From: a bacterium | Lineage (GTDB): Bacteria; Eisenbacteria; RBG-16-71-46; CAIMUX01 | Assembly: GCA_030431975.1 (NCBI GenBank) | Contig: JAUIHP010000001.1 | Location: 456,986-520,985 of the forward strand | Direction: 5' to 3' | DNA: 64,000 bases | Part shown: positions 45,601 through 55,300 of the stretch, piece by piece | Layout: every line of letters begins with the position of its first letter | How positions within the stretch are numbered: the stretch's first letter is position 1 | Position numbers and translations under genes: made by a program | The notes under the pieces: generated by a model | Database searches by the model: none | What the model was told of the DNA's origin: nothing | The model's input: only the letters and a program-made list of their open reading frames with translations

Positions 45601-45942
45601 GTGGGAGCCCTTGGTCAGGGCTGCCTCGACCCAGCGAGCACAGACCTGGAGCCGGCACTTCCGACGAGACTGGCCCTCGCCGCGCCCCAACCAAACCCGG
45701 CCACGCACGCATGCGACATCCAGTTCGACCTTCCGAGCGATGGCTGGATTGAACTCAGCCTGGTCGACGCATCCGGACGACTGGTAGCCGTTCCGCTCTC
45801 TGAGCACCGCACCGCCGGGCGCCACTCCGTGAACTGGGTCGGGACGGATCGTGCGGGCGGCCCGTTGGCGAGTGGCGTGTACTACGTGAAACTACGGGCG
45901 GGTGGGGAGGAAAGCCGGTCGAGGCTGGTCTGGATAAGGTAG
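42640..45942 (+). CDS. Secreted beta-helix protein with GACC repeats and FlgD-like sorting tail
   Basis: Exported surface protein of about 1,100 residues. The start ATG at 42640 has GGAGG six bases upstream, better supported than ATG 42607. The signal peptide is AMAILLFLSGLAWPTPTLGA. Domain order: N-terminal domain; four GACC-type six-cysteine repeats (about 203-360); a right-handed parallel beta-helix (VSTIAQAIANATSGAVIELDDG onward); two further GACC repeats; a second beta-helix (FATIQEAIDFAVSGSTIRLGDG, GGAIYMDG); and a FlgD/T9SS-like module at the end (PQPNPATHA, LVDASGRLV, HSVNWVGTDRAGG, GVYYVKL). The repeats are homologous to those of the 1,692-residue protein, but here they are combined with a sorting tail. 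It probably binds or processes polysaccharide at the cell surface. Confidence 0.9.
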   Translation: MRNAPPLDRGLPPTGAPGLLSAMAILLFLSGLAWPTPTLGADLAGSEPCLLTDFDDDDDPWTIDTEARGSEAEFRWVFECPEEQPWGLWIDVQTSCCGGVNVDFDDLVFNPLLVERVWEITTRQSAGGSCWVTGVSLEFFDDAPFVVGERYFLATGLAEGNCSSCSNENVWFRTYPYGYDSCDGLYHQASFDCFEPLGACCAPSGSCVSLTEDECEDIGGIHQGWDTRCEPDPCPPAGACCLDDGSCIIQTEFGCSDRAGDYLGDFSVCDGDPCPPGGACCMDDGSCSILTSDVCSQSGGGWLGSGTSCDPVPCAPAGVCCLADGVCGILTEDACAAQVGVWDGATMACTPYPCPPILVRPDGSGDVSTIAQAIANATSGAVIELDDGVYLGHDNRTWDFDRKRLTIRSLSGDPSDTIVDGQHFGGALYDFSTQAGTKVESVTLRNLVHGVVVGEDGRVELRDVRVEGCQTTSGAVRLIKGFVELYDCSFIGNTSEQEGAAISAADGILVSGCTIAYNYAENGAAIFAHGSDPAVVTLQRSILWENCTPSGFRDFSVSGNDGAMTVECSLIDTAFVEMEFVSGTPVLGDPAFCGPPGCMTTPTTGYVPVLAANSICLPGGNSCGVLIGAEGLGCDAVELGACCSEDGECRVLNLESCEQRSGEYFGNESCDPAPCIPPAVCCFNYDCQLLPPFFCAEQGGESYPNELVCDPSPCTNLLVLADGTGPFATIQEAIDFAVSGSTIRLGDGVFEGTGNRYLFPAGKDLVIRSENGNAKDCIIDCSFESGAGWGLSITSGEGPEMRLEDITIRNGSGNWGGAAKVINSSPTFRRCIFESCQGNLGGALYLSGSQSRVEDCVFIGNEANNKGGAIYMDGTSTVDITGSTFFGNVCEEGSAIHTGSPGLNVSRSVFVANMDGIPVSCDSAAPSVSCTDIFGNPAGDWAGCLSGMENLNDNFSVDPLFCDASLGDLSLYSTSPCLPDQSPCGELVGALGQGCLDPASTDLEPALPTRLALAAPQPNPATHACDIQFDLPSDGWIELSLVDASGRLVAVPLSEHRTAGRHSVNWVGTDRAGGPLASGVYYVKLRAGGEESRSRLVWIR

Positions 45943-45986
45943 ATGGGTTTCGGACCCTGGCACTCCGGTAGTCGAGTCCAACTCGA

Positions 45987-47345
45987 CTATCGACTGACAC
46001 TCCCTGCGTAGATCATCGGCTCCCGGGCACCAACCCGCCCGCAGTCCGAACCATCCGGATGCCCGCCCGCCGCACACGGGGACGTCGGCTGCAGTCGAAA
46101 GTCCGACGCGCTCGCGTTCCAGAACAAAGGATCAAGCGAGAAGTTGCCGCCCTGATCGACGACACCCGAACCCATGCCGTCACCACCGTCGTTGCCGAAG
46201 ACGTCCGAACACGCAATCTGCAATGACGAGTTCGGGTCGGCCGAGACCGCTGCAACCAACGACCCGAACGCTACGATGCAACGATCGAGTTCGATGTCGG
46301 CGAAGTGTTCCGCCCGCACCTGTCCCTCACCGAAACCTGTGTTGCCGACCATGGTCGTCGTTTCGAATCGACAGTTCGACGCGGTCCGCACATAGGCGGC
46401 GGCTCCGTTTCCGTCGGCCAGGTTGGCGAAGATCTCCGAATGCTGGAAGTGGAACGGGACATTGATCACTCCGATGCCGCCTCCCTGCCCGGCGGAGTAG
46501 TTGCCAAAGATGCGACACCGCTGAAACTGCATGGCCCGGGTGCTGTTGTGAAGCAGGACTCCCCCGCCGATCGTCCGCGCGAAGTTGTCGTGGAAAGAGC
46601 AGTTCTCCATCAGCGCGGCGCAGACCCCGGCCGTGGCAAAGCCGCCGCCGAAGTCTCCCTGGTTGTTGCGAAACACGCAGTCCCGAAAAGTGGGAGACGT
46701 CAGGTGAATGCAAACGCCGCCTCCGTAGCCGTAGCCGAACTGGGATTGCGTGGCGTCCCCGCCCTGGAAGGTGATGCCTTCGAAGGTCACGTTGTCGTTG
46801 TAGCCCATGACGTAGAGGCATCGACCTTGTCCCTCGGCGTCGATGATCGTTTCTTCAGCGCCGCCCTCCCCCCGAATACTGAAACCGTCGCGGGTGTTCC
46901 AGACGACGAGGAGTCCGTACTCGGTTCCCGTCCCCTGGTTCGACCAGTCGTAGACGCCCGGAGCGAGAACGATCTCGTCTCCGACGCCGGCGACATCGAT
47001 GGCGTCCTGAATGGTGGGGACATCGCCGGACAGGTCCGGTCGGACGTACCATGTGCGGGGATCGTTTCCGACGTGGGCCGAGGCTGCCAGACTTGCGGGT
47101 TCAAAGGAGTCCAGATCTTCGGCAGAAAACAAGCGCTCGAACGGGTCCGGGTTCTCACCGGGTACCGAGAGTTCGAACGATCCAAGGTCTCCGGAAAGTG
47201 GTGGAGCTTCGGACGACGACGGGCCTCCAGCGGACGTCGGGACTTCGGAAGGATCGGATCCGCATCCGGCGGCGACAAGAAGAAGCACGACGGTCCAGGG
47301 CCGCCAACTCTCGAGAGCGCGGCGCGCGAAGGGTGGACATCCCAT
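45987..47345 (-). CDS. Beta-helix lipoprotein
   Basis: Protein of 452 residues with a lipoprotein signal (WTVVLLLVAAGC, Cys near 28). A Ser/Pro/Glu-rich spacer (about 30-95) follows, then a right-handed parallel beta-helix. The helix begins with WYVRPDLSGDVPTIQDAIDVAGVGDEI and ends FSLDPLFWNASASDFRLQPTSPCA. The same DPLF...S..SPC ending occurs in the neighbouring beta-helix protein, so the two are related. Here there are no GACC repeats and no FlgD-like tail; the lipid anchor replaces it. The start ATG at 47345 has GGAG six bases upstream. The two genes converge with 44 bp between. Confidence 0.88.
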   Translation of the reverse strand: MGCPPFARRALESWRPWTVVLLLVAAGCGSDPSEVPTSAGGPSSSEAPPLSGDLGSFELSVPGENPDPFERLFSAEDLDSFEPASLAASAHVGNDPRTWYVRPDLSGDVPTIQDAIDVAGVGDEIVLAPGVYDWSNQGTGTEYGLLVVWNTRDGFSIRGEGGAEETIIDAEGQGRCLYVMGYNDNVTFEGITFQGGDATQSQFGYGYGGGVCIHLTSPTFRDCVFRNNQGDFGGGFATAGVCAALMENCSFHDNFARTIGGGVLLHNSTRAMQFQRCRIFGNYSAGQGGGIGVINVPFHFQHSEIFANLADGNGAAAYVRTASNCRFETTTMVGNTGFGEGQVRAEHFADIELDRCIVAFGSLVAAVSADPNSSLQIACSDVFGNDGGDGMGSGVVDQGGNFSLDPLFWNASASDFRLQPTSPCAAGGHPDGSDCGRVGAREPMIYAGSVSR

Positions 47346-47743
47346 TTGAAACTCCGATCTCCCGGCAGCTCTACCAGGATAGCGAATTCGGCCGGGGGTA
47401 CCGGGGCCGTTCTTGTAAACAAGTCTCCTGATCTTGGAGGAGTGCCCTTGGGAACGATGTAACTTCCGGGGTCGAATCCTTGTCTATGATTTGGAGAGTC
47501 GACGGTCCCAGGCCTGAGCGCTTCAACCTGAGTTCGAATCTGGTCGGGTCCGGCCCGGTCCGTCGCCACCGACTGAACCATCGTTCCGAATCCAGTCCGA
47601 ACGAATGCGTCCAAGACTGAGTCGATCGGCGAATAGAAAGCTGGTCGACGGATCGACACCCTCATGGTGTACTAGTCAATCTGGCGACTGAGGGCCCACT
47701 CTGGAGGTTGGGGCCGTCGTTTTCCCAGGAAAGGGGACCTCAC
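47346..47743. other. Divergent intergenic region, lipoprotein gene / folE2
   Basis: About 400 bases between divergent genes, expected to hold both promoters. A minus-strand open frame (47665 to 46787) runs through it but has no family features and mostly overlaps the lipoprotein gene in another frame. TTCGAAT-like sequences near 47470 and 47535 resemble tRNA T-loops but have no matching stems. I see no clear promoter boxes. Confidence 0.5.
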
Positions 47744-48709
47744 TTGAAGCTCACCACCGGCACGACCCGGATCTCAGCCAACGGCCACGCGGAGCCCATC
47801 CCGGACATTTCCAGGCAGGAACTGCCCCGGCATCTCGGGACGCTCGACCGCGTCGGCATGAGCGAGATCCAGACCCGCGTTCTCGTCACAGACGAAGCGG
47901 GACGCCAAAGCGCAGTGCCGGCCAAAGCGGACGCCTTTGTCCGTCTCGATCGCCCGACCGACAAGGGCATCCACATGTCTCGGCTCTATCTCGCCCTCGA
48001 CGAGATCCTGATGGAAGAGGAGCTGACTCCCGCCACCATTCGAAAGATCCTCGAGCGGTTCATCCAGTCCCACGCGGATCAGACGTCGACGGCGGAAGTA
48101 CGCATTCGCTACGAGCATCCCGTCCGTCGCCGGGCGCTGATCTCGGACAACGCCGGTTGGCGCGTCTACCCGGTCACTCTGGGCGGACTGCTGACTCCGG
48201 AAGGTATCCTCTTCGACCTGGAGACGGAGATTCTCTACTCCAGTGCCTGCCCCTGCTCGGCAGCTCTGGCCCGTGACCTCACGCAGAAGAAGTTCCTGCG
48301 CACCTTCCCGCACGAGACGGTCTCCCGGGAGCAGGTCGCAACCTGGCTGGGCCGCAACGAGGGAATGGAAGGCTGTCCCCACAGCCAACGCTCCAAGGGG
48401 ACGGTCCAGGTTCGGTTCAACGATGCCGAGTCCTTCACCGGACCCGTGCCGTTGATCGACCAGCTCGAAGAGTCGATCCAAACCGTCGTGCAGGCCGCGG
48501 TCAAGCGAGAGGACGAGCAGGAGTTTGCCCGCCTCAACGCGCAGAACCTGATGTTCTGCGAAGACGCCGCCCGCAACATGATGCACGTTGTCGAGAAGAT
48601 GCCGGGAGTTCGCGACTTCCGGATCGAGGCTCGACACTATGAGAGCCTGCACCCGCACGACGCCGTATCTGTCGTGACAAAGGGAGTGCCGGACGGCTAT
48701 CAACCGTAG
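47744..48709 (+). CDS. folE2: GTP cyclohydrolase FolE2 (type IB)
   Basis: Metal-dependent GTP cyclohydrolase IB making dihydroneopterin triphosphate for folate or queuosine-type pathways, about 321 residues. Family features are VGMSEIQTRVLV, KGIHMSRLYLAL, RRALISDNAGWRVYPV, the metal/active-site cysteine in YSSACPCSAALAR (Cys169/171), CPHSQRS, and the C-terminal FRIEARHYESLHPHDAVSVV. The preferred start is TTG 47744 with AAGGGG seven bases upstream; the frame opens at 47708. FolE2 is typical of organisms that must make folate under zinc limitation or lack FolE. That fits the zinc-uptake theme of the window but is not proof of Zur control. Confidence 0.93.
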   Translation: MKLTTGTTRISANGHAEPIPDISRQELPRHLGTLDRVGMSEIQTRVLVTDEAGRQSAVPAKADAFVRLDRPTDKGIHMSRLYLALDEILMEEELTPATIRKILERFIQSHADQTSTAEVRIRYEHPVRRRALISDNAGWRVYPVTLGGLLTPEGILFDLETEILYSSACPCSAALARDLTQKKFLRTFPHETVSREQVATWLGRNEGMEGCPHSQRSKGTVQVRFNDAESFTGPVPLIDQLEESIQTVVQAAVKREDEQEFARLNAQNLMFCEDAARNMMHVVEKMPGVRDFRIEARHYESLHPHDAVSVVTKGVPDGYQP

Positions 48710-48784
48710 ATCGAGTTCGACTACTTGTTGGGGCCGAGTCGGCTCTACGTTTCGATCTCGAGTCGCATCGCTAGGCCCGGTTTT

Positions 48785-51700
48785 TTAGACCTGAAGTAGC
48801 GCCGCCGTCGCTTTCATCTTCGTCGACTTGGCCACCATTCCCGCATAGAGCGAAACCTGTCGGCGATAGAGCTCAAGGCCGATGTCGAGTTCGCGATCGG
48901 TCTTGAAGTCGACGATCGTCCAGGTGTCCCCTTCCAGAAACGCGAGGTCGACGACCCCGTCCAGGATCGTGCCGTCGGCCTCTCTCATCGTGACCGGTAC
49001 TTCACGGCGGCATCGACCTTCCCGGTCTGCGGCCAGGGCTCTCTGAATGAGTTCGTGACTGAGGACTTCCTCCGCGGCACCGGATGCGGCCGCGGTCTCC
49101 TCCTCCGTCGCACCGAGGAGCCGGGCCTGTAGCTCGGCCGCAGCCTGCAAGGACTCCCGGTCCGAGTCGAGGGGCACGGTGGCCAGCATCGCGTGAACCA
49201 ACGCACCGAAGCGCGCGCCGCCGGGGCGACCGGGCGGGACGTCGCGCCGGTACACCTTCACCCCGTGTTCGGGTTTCTGCCCCGACTGAAGTTGTCGCTC
49301 GGCCTTTTGCGTGACCGTCGTCAACCGAAGGGTCGGGCGGGAGAGCTGCGCCGTCAGAATGCGGCGTCGATCCTTCCAATCCTCGAACCGAGCGCGATCG
49401 GAGCCCACGATCTCGGGGTCGGCGTCTTTGTCCATCAGGTCGCCGCGTCGCACGCCGAAGTCGGGCGTCGACCGATCATCGAGCCGATTGGCATCCCACC
49501 AAACGACGTTGTAGCCATCCAGGTCGTGGAGTCCGGGCCGCACCGTCTCGAAATCGAAGCCGCGAGACTCCGGACGATTGAGTACCGTGGCGTCCCCGAA
49601 CTCCGGCGTGCACGGCGCCGGTTCTCTGCGCCCCCAGTTGGACGGCTCGGGATAAAGAGCTGCGGTCACCGGAAAGAGCCAGGATGTGTTCCTGGCCAGT
49701 AGGTCCCCACCGGCCGGTTCTCCCCAACGTTCGTCACCGATCGCGGGAATGACAAGAAGGTCGCGCGCCCGCGTTGCGGCGACGTAGGCAAGACGGACGC
49801 CCTCGGCAGCGTCCCGCGCCCGCTCCCGCTCTTCGTTTTCGATCAGTTCATGCGGAGACCAGCCGGCCAGCTTGGACGCACACAGCCGCTTGTCCGAATC
49901 CAGGTACCGGCTCGCGGTGGCGGTGGTCAGGTTTGCGCTCAGGTCACAGAGAACGACGATCGGAAACTCCAGCCCCTTCGCCTTGTGCACGGTCATGATG
50001 CGGACGCCGTCGCTTCCCTCCTCGAGAATCGGGGCTTCGGGCGCATTGCGACGATCCGCATCCGCGATCAGGTTTTCGACAAACCCGCGGAAACTGATGC
50101 CGCCCCCGGCTTCATAAGACCGCGCCTGCTCGGCGACGTGAAGGACGTTGGCCAGCACCTGGTCTCCCGATGGGCGCAAAGCGAACCCGGCGTGCGCGCG
50201 TGTCTGCTCGAGAAGAGACCCGATGGTGTCGGCAATCGGTCGCTCATTACGGGCCCGATGAAGGCGGCGTAGCAGCCAAAGCGCGCGCGGGACCGCCGCC
50301 AGTCGATCGGGAACGCCTTCGAAGCGGAGACCTCCCGCCGGGTCTTCGGAATCTGCCTCGCCTTCGAACTCCACCGGCGTCGGAAGCCGGAAGGGATGAA
50401 GGGGGCGGACCGTTTCTTTGTACTCCCAGAGTTCTTCGTCTCCGATCGCAAAGAAGGTTCCGCGGAGGGTGGCGAAGACGGCCAGCTCGTCGTCGGGCCA
50501 CTCGATCGCAGAGAGCGCGGTGCGAACGGCTTCGACTTCTTCCCGTTCGTGGAAGGATCGGCCGCCGACCAGCAGATGCGGGATTCCCTTGGCTTCCAAG
50601 GCACGGACGTAGCCTCGGGTCATGTCTCCCTGATAGAAGTTGTCGAACCGTCGGAAGAGCAAACAGACATCGCTGGGTCGGATGGGGCGGCGACCATCGG
50701 ACTCGTCCGGCACCGTCCAGCCGCTCTCTTCGACCAACCACTTCACGAACTCTGCGACCGCTCCCGGCTGCGACTTGTCGATAGCGGTCTTCGTCACGCC
50801 CGACCAGCCGTAGGGGCGGGGCACGGGTAGCGCAATCGCCGTCGGTTGCTCGACATCGTGCTTGCGCCAGGGTGTCAGGGGAACGTAGGCGGGTTGCCCG
50901 GAGTCATCGTCCGAGACCATCCAGGGCTGGAACGCGGCGTTGACCACGGCCTGCACGTTCTCGACCGAGCGGAAATTGGTCGTCAGCAGTACGCGCGCGG
51001 CTCCGTGATTCTCCAGGATCTCGCGCACCTTGAAGTAGATCTCGAGGTCGGCCCGACGGAACCGGTAGATCGACTGCTTGGGGTCTCCGACGATGAAGAG
51101 TTTGCCGGGGACCGGGCGCGCAAAGTGCCATGTGTAGTTTTCGGGGTCGTCGGACGCCAGCAGCAACAGGATCTCGGCCTGAATGGGGTCGGTGTCCTGA
51201 AACTCGTCGACGAAGAGATGCGTGAAGCGTTCCTGAAACTCTGCGCGAACGTCACGGTCGTTGCGGACGAGATCGCGGGCTCGAATGAGCAGGTCGACGA
51301 AGTCCAACGCGCCGGCGGCGACCTTGCGGGCTTCGTACCTCTCCGTGACTTCGGTCAACTCGGCCTGGAGCAGAGCCGCCAGATCGGCATCGGCTTCCTC
51401 GGAAAACGCCTCGACTTCCTCGACCAGCTGATTGAGCTGCGCGTGGATCTCTTCGCGACTGACGCCGCCGCCGTAGTCCTTGCCGTAGCCCTTGCGGGGA
51501 CTGCGCCAACCGCGCTTCAGAATCTCGGAGAGTTGTCCTTCGATGCCGTCGTAGTCACGCGCCCGGACTCGCTCGACCTTGGTGATCTCGGCACTTAGCC
51601 GGCGATACTTCTCCGTGTCCTTGTAGAAGTTGTCGCGCTCTTTCTTCTCACAGAGCTCGGTGCGCTTGGCGAAGTCGTGCAGGGTTTCCACGACCGCGTC

Positions 51701-52381
51701 GATGGCCGTCTCGCGGCGAAACGTTTCGTCCCTACGCCACGGCCGCGGATAGTCCCGCCACGAGGTCAACGTCCAGGCGGCACGCTTCAGTCGTCCGACC
51801 GGTCCCTCCGGATCGTTGGAAGACGGGCGGCGGAGCGAGCGGCGGACTCCTTCAGGCGGGGCCTCCAGCTTCTGCTGCAACCAAAGATCGAAGGCCTCGC
51901 TGAACATCTTGAATGCGGCGTCTTCGGTCAGCGTCAGAAAGTCCGGATCGACGTTGGCCTGTGCGGAACGCTCCCGAAGGATGTCGGCACAGAATCCATG
52001 GATGGTCCCGACCCAGGCTTCCTCCAATCGTGACAGGGCGCGTTGGAGATTGGCGCGAACCTCCGCCGTGGTTTCCGGACGCTGACGGGCCGCTTCCAGT
52101 TCTTCGCGTACTCGAAGCTTCAGCTCGCCGGCTGCTTTCTCCGTAAAGGTGACCGCAACGATTCGGTCCACTTCGGACCGACCGCTGGAAAGGAGCGCGA
52201 CGATGCGCTTGATCAGCATCGTCGTCTTGCCGGTACCCGCAGCGGCTTCGACGACCAGCGTTTCGTCGAGCGAATTCTCGATCCGGTCGCGCGCCTCCTG
52301 ATCGGCGGGTTGTCGCGACTCGGCCTTGGACGTTGCGTCGTCTTTCCCCTTTTGGGGCAGTCCGGAAAAGAGATCGTCCAT
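48785..52381 (-). CDS. addA: ATP-dependent helicase/nuclease subunit A (UvrD-like helicase with RecB-type nuclease)
   Basis: AddA half of the AddAB double-strand-break resection complex, about 1,198 residues. Helicase motif I AAGTGKTT is at about 47-54; further motifs are AVTFTEKAAGELK, TIHGFC, FVDEFQDTDPIQ, FIVGDPKQSIYRFR and the late VRIMTVHKAKGLEFP. A C-terminal PD-(D/E)XK nuclease has DGVVDLAFLEGDTWTIVDFKTD. The order and length match AddA rather than RecB. The start is ATG 52381, overlapping the addB stop as TGATG; GTG 52384 is equally possible. Confidence 0.94.
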   Translation of the reverse strand: MDDLFSGLPQKGKDDATSKAESRQPADQEARDRIENSLDETLVVEAAAGTGKTTMLIKRIVALLSSGRSEVDRIVAVTFTEKAAGELKLRVREELEAARQRPETTAEVRANLQRALSRLEEAWVGTIHGFCADILRERSAQANVDPDFLTLTEDAAFKMFSEAFDLWLQQKLEAPPEGVRRSLRRPSSNDPEGPVGRLKRAAWTLTSWRDYPRPWRRDETFRRETAIDAVVETLHDFAKRTELCEKKERDNFYKDTEKYRRLSAEITKVERVRARDYDGIEGQLSEILKRGWRSPRKGYGKDYGGGVSREEIHAQLNQLVEEVEAFSEEADADLAALLQAELTEVTERYEARKVAAGALDFVDLLIRARDLVRNDRDVRAEFQERFTHLFVDEFQDTDPIQAEILLLLASDDPENYTWHFARPVPGKLFIVGDPKQSIYRFRRADLEIYFKVREILENHGAARVLLTTNFRSVENVQAVVNAAFQPWMVSDDDSGQPAYVPLTPWRKHDVEQPTAIALPVPRPYGWSGVTKTAIDKSQPGAVAEFVKWLVEESGWTVPDESDGRRPIRPSDVCLLFRRFDNFYQGDMTRGYVRALEAKGIPHLLVGGRSFHEREEVEAVRTALSAIEWPDDELAVFATLRGTFFAIGDEELWEYKETVRPLHPFRLPTPVEFEGEADSEDPAGGLRFEGVPDRLAAVPRALWLLRRLHRARNERPIADTIGSLLEQTRAHAGFALRPSGDQVLANVLHVAEQARSYEAGGGISFRGFVENLIADADRRNAPEAPILEEGSDGVRIMTVHKAKGLEFPIVVLCDLSANLTTATASRYLDSDKRLCASKLAGWSPHELIENEERERARDAAEGVRLAYVAATRARDLLVIPAIGDERWGEPAGGDLLARNTSWLFPVTAALYPEPSNWGRREPAPCTPEFGDATVLNRPESRGFDFETVRPGLHDLDGYNVVWWDANRLDDRSTPDFGVRRGDLMDKDADPEIVGSDRARFEDWKDRRRILTAQLSRPTLRLTTVTQKAERQLQSGQKPEHGVKVYRRDVPPGRPGGARFGALVHAMLATVPLDSDRESLQAAAELQARLLGATEEETAAASGAAEEVLSHELIQRALAADREGRCRREVPVTMREADGTILDGVVDLAFLEGDTWTIVDFKTDRELDIGLELYRRQVSLYAGMVAKSTKMKATAALLQV

Positions 52382-55300
52382 CACGGCTGCTCCCGGATGC
52401 GCTGCACCCGCTCGAGGAACTTGGCGTCTTTGCGGCTCTGCCGCGCTTCTTCATGTTGCCCGCAGACCTGCCGAAAGTCGCACCACTTGCAGGCGTCCTT
52501 GCGGGGAGCCGGCGGCAATGCGCCTTCCTGAATCGACGCGTCGATCCACTCCATGAGCTGTCCGGCGTAGAGGCGCGCGAAGTCGTCGATGGGAACGCTG
52601 TGTTCGGCGAAGCCTCCCTTCGATGTGCAGAAAGACAGTCGCGCGTGGTGGACCGGAGCGCCGAGCATGGCTTCCACGGCAAGGCTGTAGAAAACCGGCT
52701 GGAGGATCTCGCCGCCACCGATGTAGACGATCTCCCGACTGAGATCCCGTCCCGTTTTATGGTCGGTGACCCGGTAGCGGTTTCCTTCGACGGACGCCTC
52801 GACAAGGTCGATCGCGCCCCGCAGCTTCCACCCGCCGCTGACCTCGATCGGATCCCGTCGGCTTTCCGAGTCGTGTCCCTTTCGGTTCTGCAACCCGAAC
52901 GCAAGCTCGAAGTGGACGGGTGTCCACGAGTAGGCATCCTCGACCAGATGACTCATCCAGATCCGCAAGTCACCCCGAATGGATGCGACTTCGTCACTCC
53001 ACACACGGTCGATGGCGGGCGCCAGGTTGTCTTCGTAGCGTTGCGCGACCTCGTCGACGGTTTCATCGAGCACGGACAGCGCCGCGGATTCGAGTTCCTC
53101 TGACAGCGGGAGCAACTCCTGCCGTTTCATGGCACGCAAGGTCTCGAACTGGATCTCATGAATGAGTGAGCCTCGGGTCAGCGGATCCATCTGGACCAAC
53201 TGCACCGCCTCCTCCCGCGGCTGCAAACGATGGATCGCGGAGAGAAAGAACTGATAGGGACATGTGGCGAACTTTTGCAGTGCGGTGACCGAGTACGGAC
53301 GAACCTTCGGACTCTGCTGAGCCAGCAGCGGCTTCGTCGCTTCGGTCGCACGAACCATTCCGTCCCAGTGGCTCCACTTGCCCCCGGCCCACCGTGCATA
53401 GCGGGTGCGAAGGCTCCGTGCGAGATGAGGGTTGAGCTCGAGCAGATAGCGTCCGCGACCCCGCCCGTCGATGGCCTTCTTCCGATCGAGAAGCGGGCCC
53501 AGAACGGCCAGGTCGTGTTCCATGGCATCGATGGCGAAACCCGGATGGTCCGGCGCCGGCCAGGAAAGCCGCGCCCGCAAGGCCACGCGTTCCAGCTCTT
53601 CGAAACCGGGCAGCTGTCCGCGGGCCGCACGCACTACATCCAAGGCATAGAAGGACGGCACGCGAGGGCGCGCCTCCCCCGACTCGATTCGCGGCCACGA
53701 GAGAACGAGGTGGTCGACCGCAGCGCCGACAGCCAGACGCAACCTCAGACGCTCTTCCGCCGCCCGGGTCTCCTTGGTCGGCAAGGTTTCATCGATCGTT
53801 CGACGCAACCGGTCCAGCAGGAGAGGATCTTCCCGCGGTCGCTGCGGAAACAGCCGCTCGGCAAGTCCGGGCACGAAGACGATGCGAAACGTCCGGCCCC
53901 GCACCTGCTCCGGCGTTCCGATGAAGACCTTGCCGTAGCGATCGTCGGGCGGACGACGCTCCAGCTCACTCAGCCGGTCGGAAAGAACAGCGCGAACCTC
54001 TTCGATCGATACCGGACCGACCTCGGCCATCGGACGCAGTTCCGCCAGGACTTCGAGGACATGATCAGGCTTGCGCAGGACCCGGACGGCCAGGGCTTCC
54101 AGGTCTTCCAGCCAGACACCCCACGGAACCCGCGCCGGACCGGTCGAGTCCGTTCCGGACCGTTGCCCCAAGGCATCGAGAAGGTCGATGACGGGAAGGG
54201 CAAAGTTTCGGAGATGTCCCAGACGCTGCAGCTCGCGCTTCAGCGTTCGAACCCGTGCCGACTCCTTTTCGTCCTCCCGCGTCTCGTGCAGTTTGAGCCG
54301 AAGCTCGTGTTCGAACCCGTTGAGCCGGGACTCCCAACGATCCTTTCCCTTGATGACGGCCGCCTCGACGAGATAGTGCTCCCACTTCCAGGGGGCCGAA
54401 AGCGATCCGGCGATCTGCGGCGTCTCGTCGCTTTGCTCCAGCGTGTCGAGATGGGCCGACCGGGCATCGAAGTCATCCAGATCCGGCCAGTTCGGCGCCT
54501 CCGGATCCTCTCCGGTCTCCGCCTCGACGACGTGTCCGCTGACGATGGCGTTGGGATCATCGACTTCGACTGCAGCCGGCGCGCTGAAGTCGAAGGCGAA
54601 CTGTCCGCTGAGGTCGGGCACGGTTTCCCGAGCGGTCTCTGCCGCACGAACGGCCGCGCCAAACGATTCGTCCGTTGGGCCGACCCAGCTCTCTGTGGCC
54701 GGGGGCGGCGTGCCGTCCTTCTCCAGCTCGGGGACCTGCGCGAAGGAGAGGTACTCGGCGAATCGACGGGCGGAGAGGCCCTCGACCTTGCAGGCGAGTA
54801 AAGCGAGAAAGGCGCGACCGGCCGGATCGGGCCGCTTCGTCCCCCGCGCGAAGTAGCAGGGAATCCGAGCGCGACGAAACGCCGTCTCCAGGTGAGCCGA
54901 GTAGAGCTCCGGCGACCGGAGAACGACGGCGATCTGATCAAAGGAAACGCCGCGGGATCCGAGGGTCAGAATCTTCCGCGCCATCTCTACGGTTTCGCGG
55001 TTCTCTCCCGGCGCCGAGAAGACCTCGATGCTGCCGTCCTCTTTTTTGGCCGTGGCCAGATGCTGGTCGTCGAAGAGGTGTTGCCGAAGTCGTTGCAGGT
55101 CGGTCTTGGGCGCCTCGCCCTGAACGCGGACCTTCTTGGCGCCGGTTTCCTTGAGCCGGGCCCAGGTGACGTCGTCTCCGACCGGAAGCGTCATCAGGGC
55201 GTCACCGGAGTGCCGAACCAGGGACTCCACCAGCACTCGCTCTGCCGGAGCCGAGATCGGAGCATCAAGAAGTAGAATCGGACGGCCGCGGACCATCGCC

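Noticed and set aside
47460..47560. Possible tRNA T-loop sequences
   Set aside because: TTCGAAT-like strings occur, but flanking bases do not pair into T-stems and no acceptor or anticodon arms can be drawn.
46787..47665. 292-residue minus-strand frame through the folE2 upstream region
   Set aside because: It overlaps the beta-helix lipoprotein gene in a different frame and has no family features.
53230..54801. 523-residue plus-strand open frame opposite addB
   Set aside because: Antisense shadow rich in Arg/Gly with no domain; addB motifs are intact.
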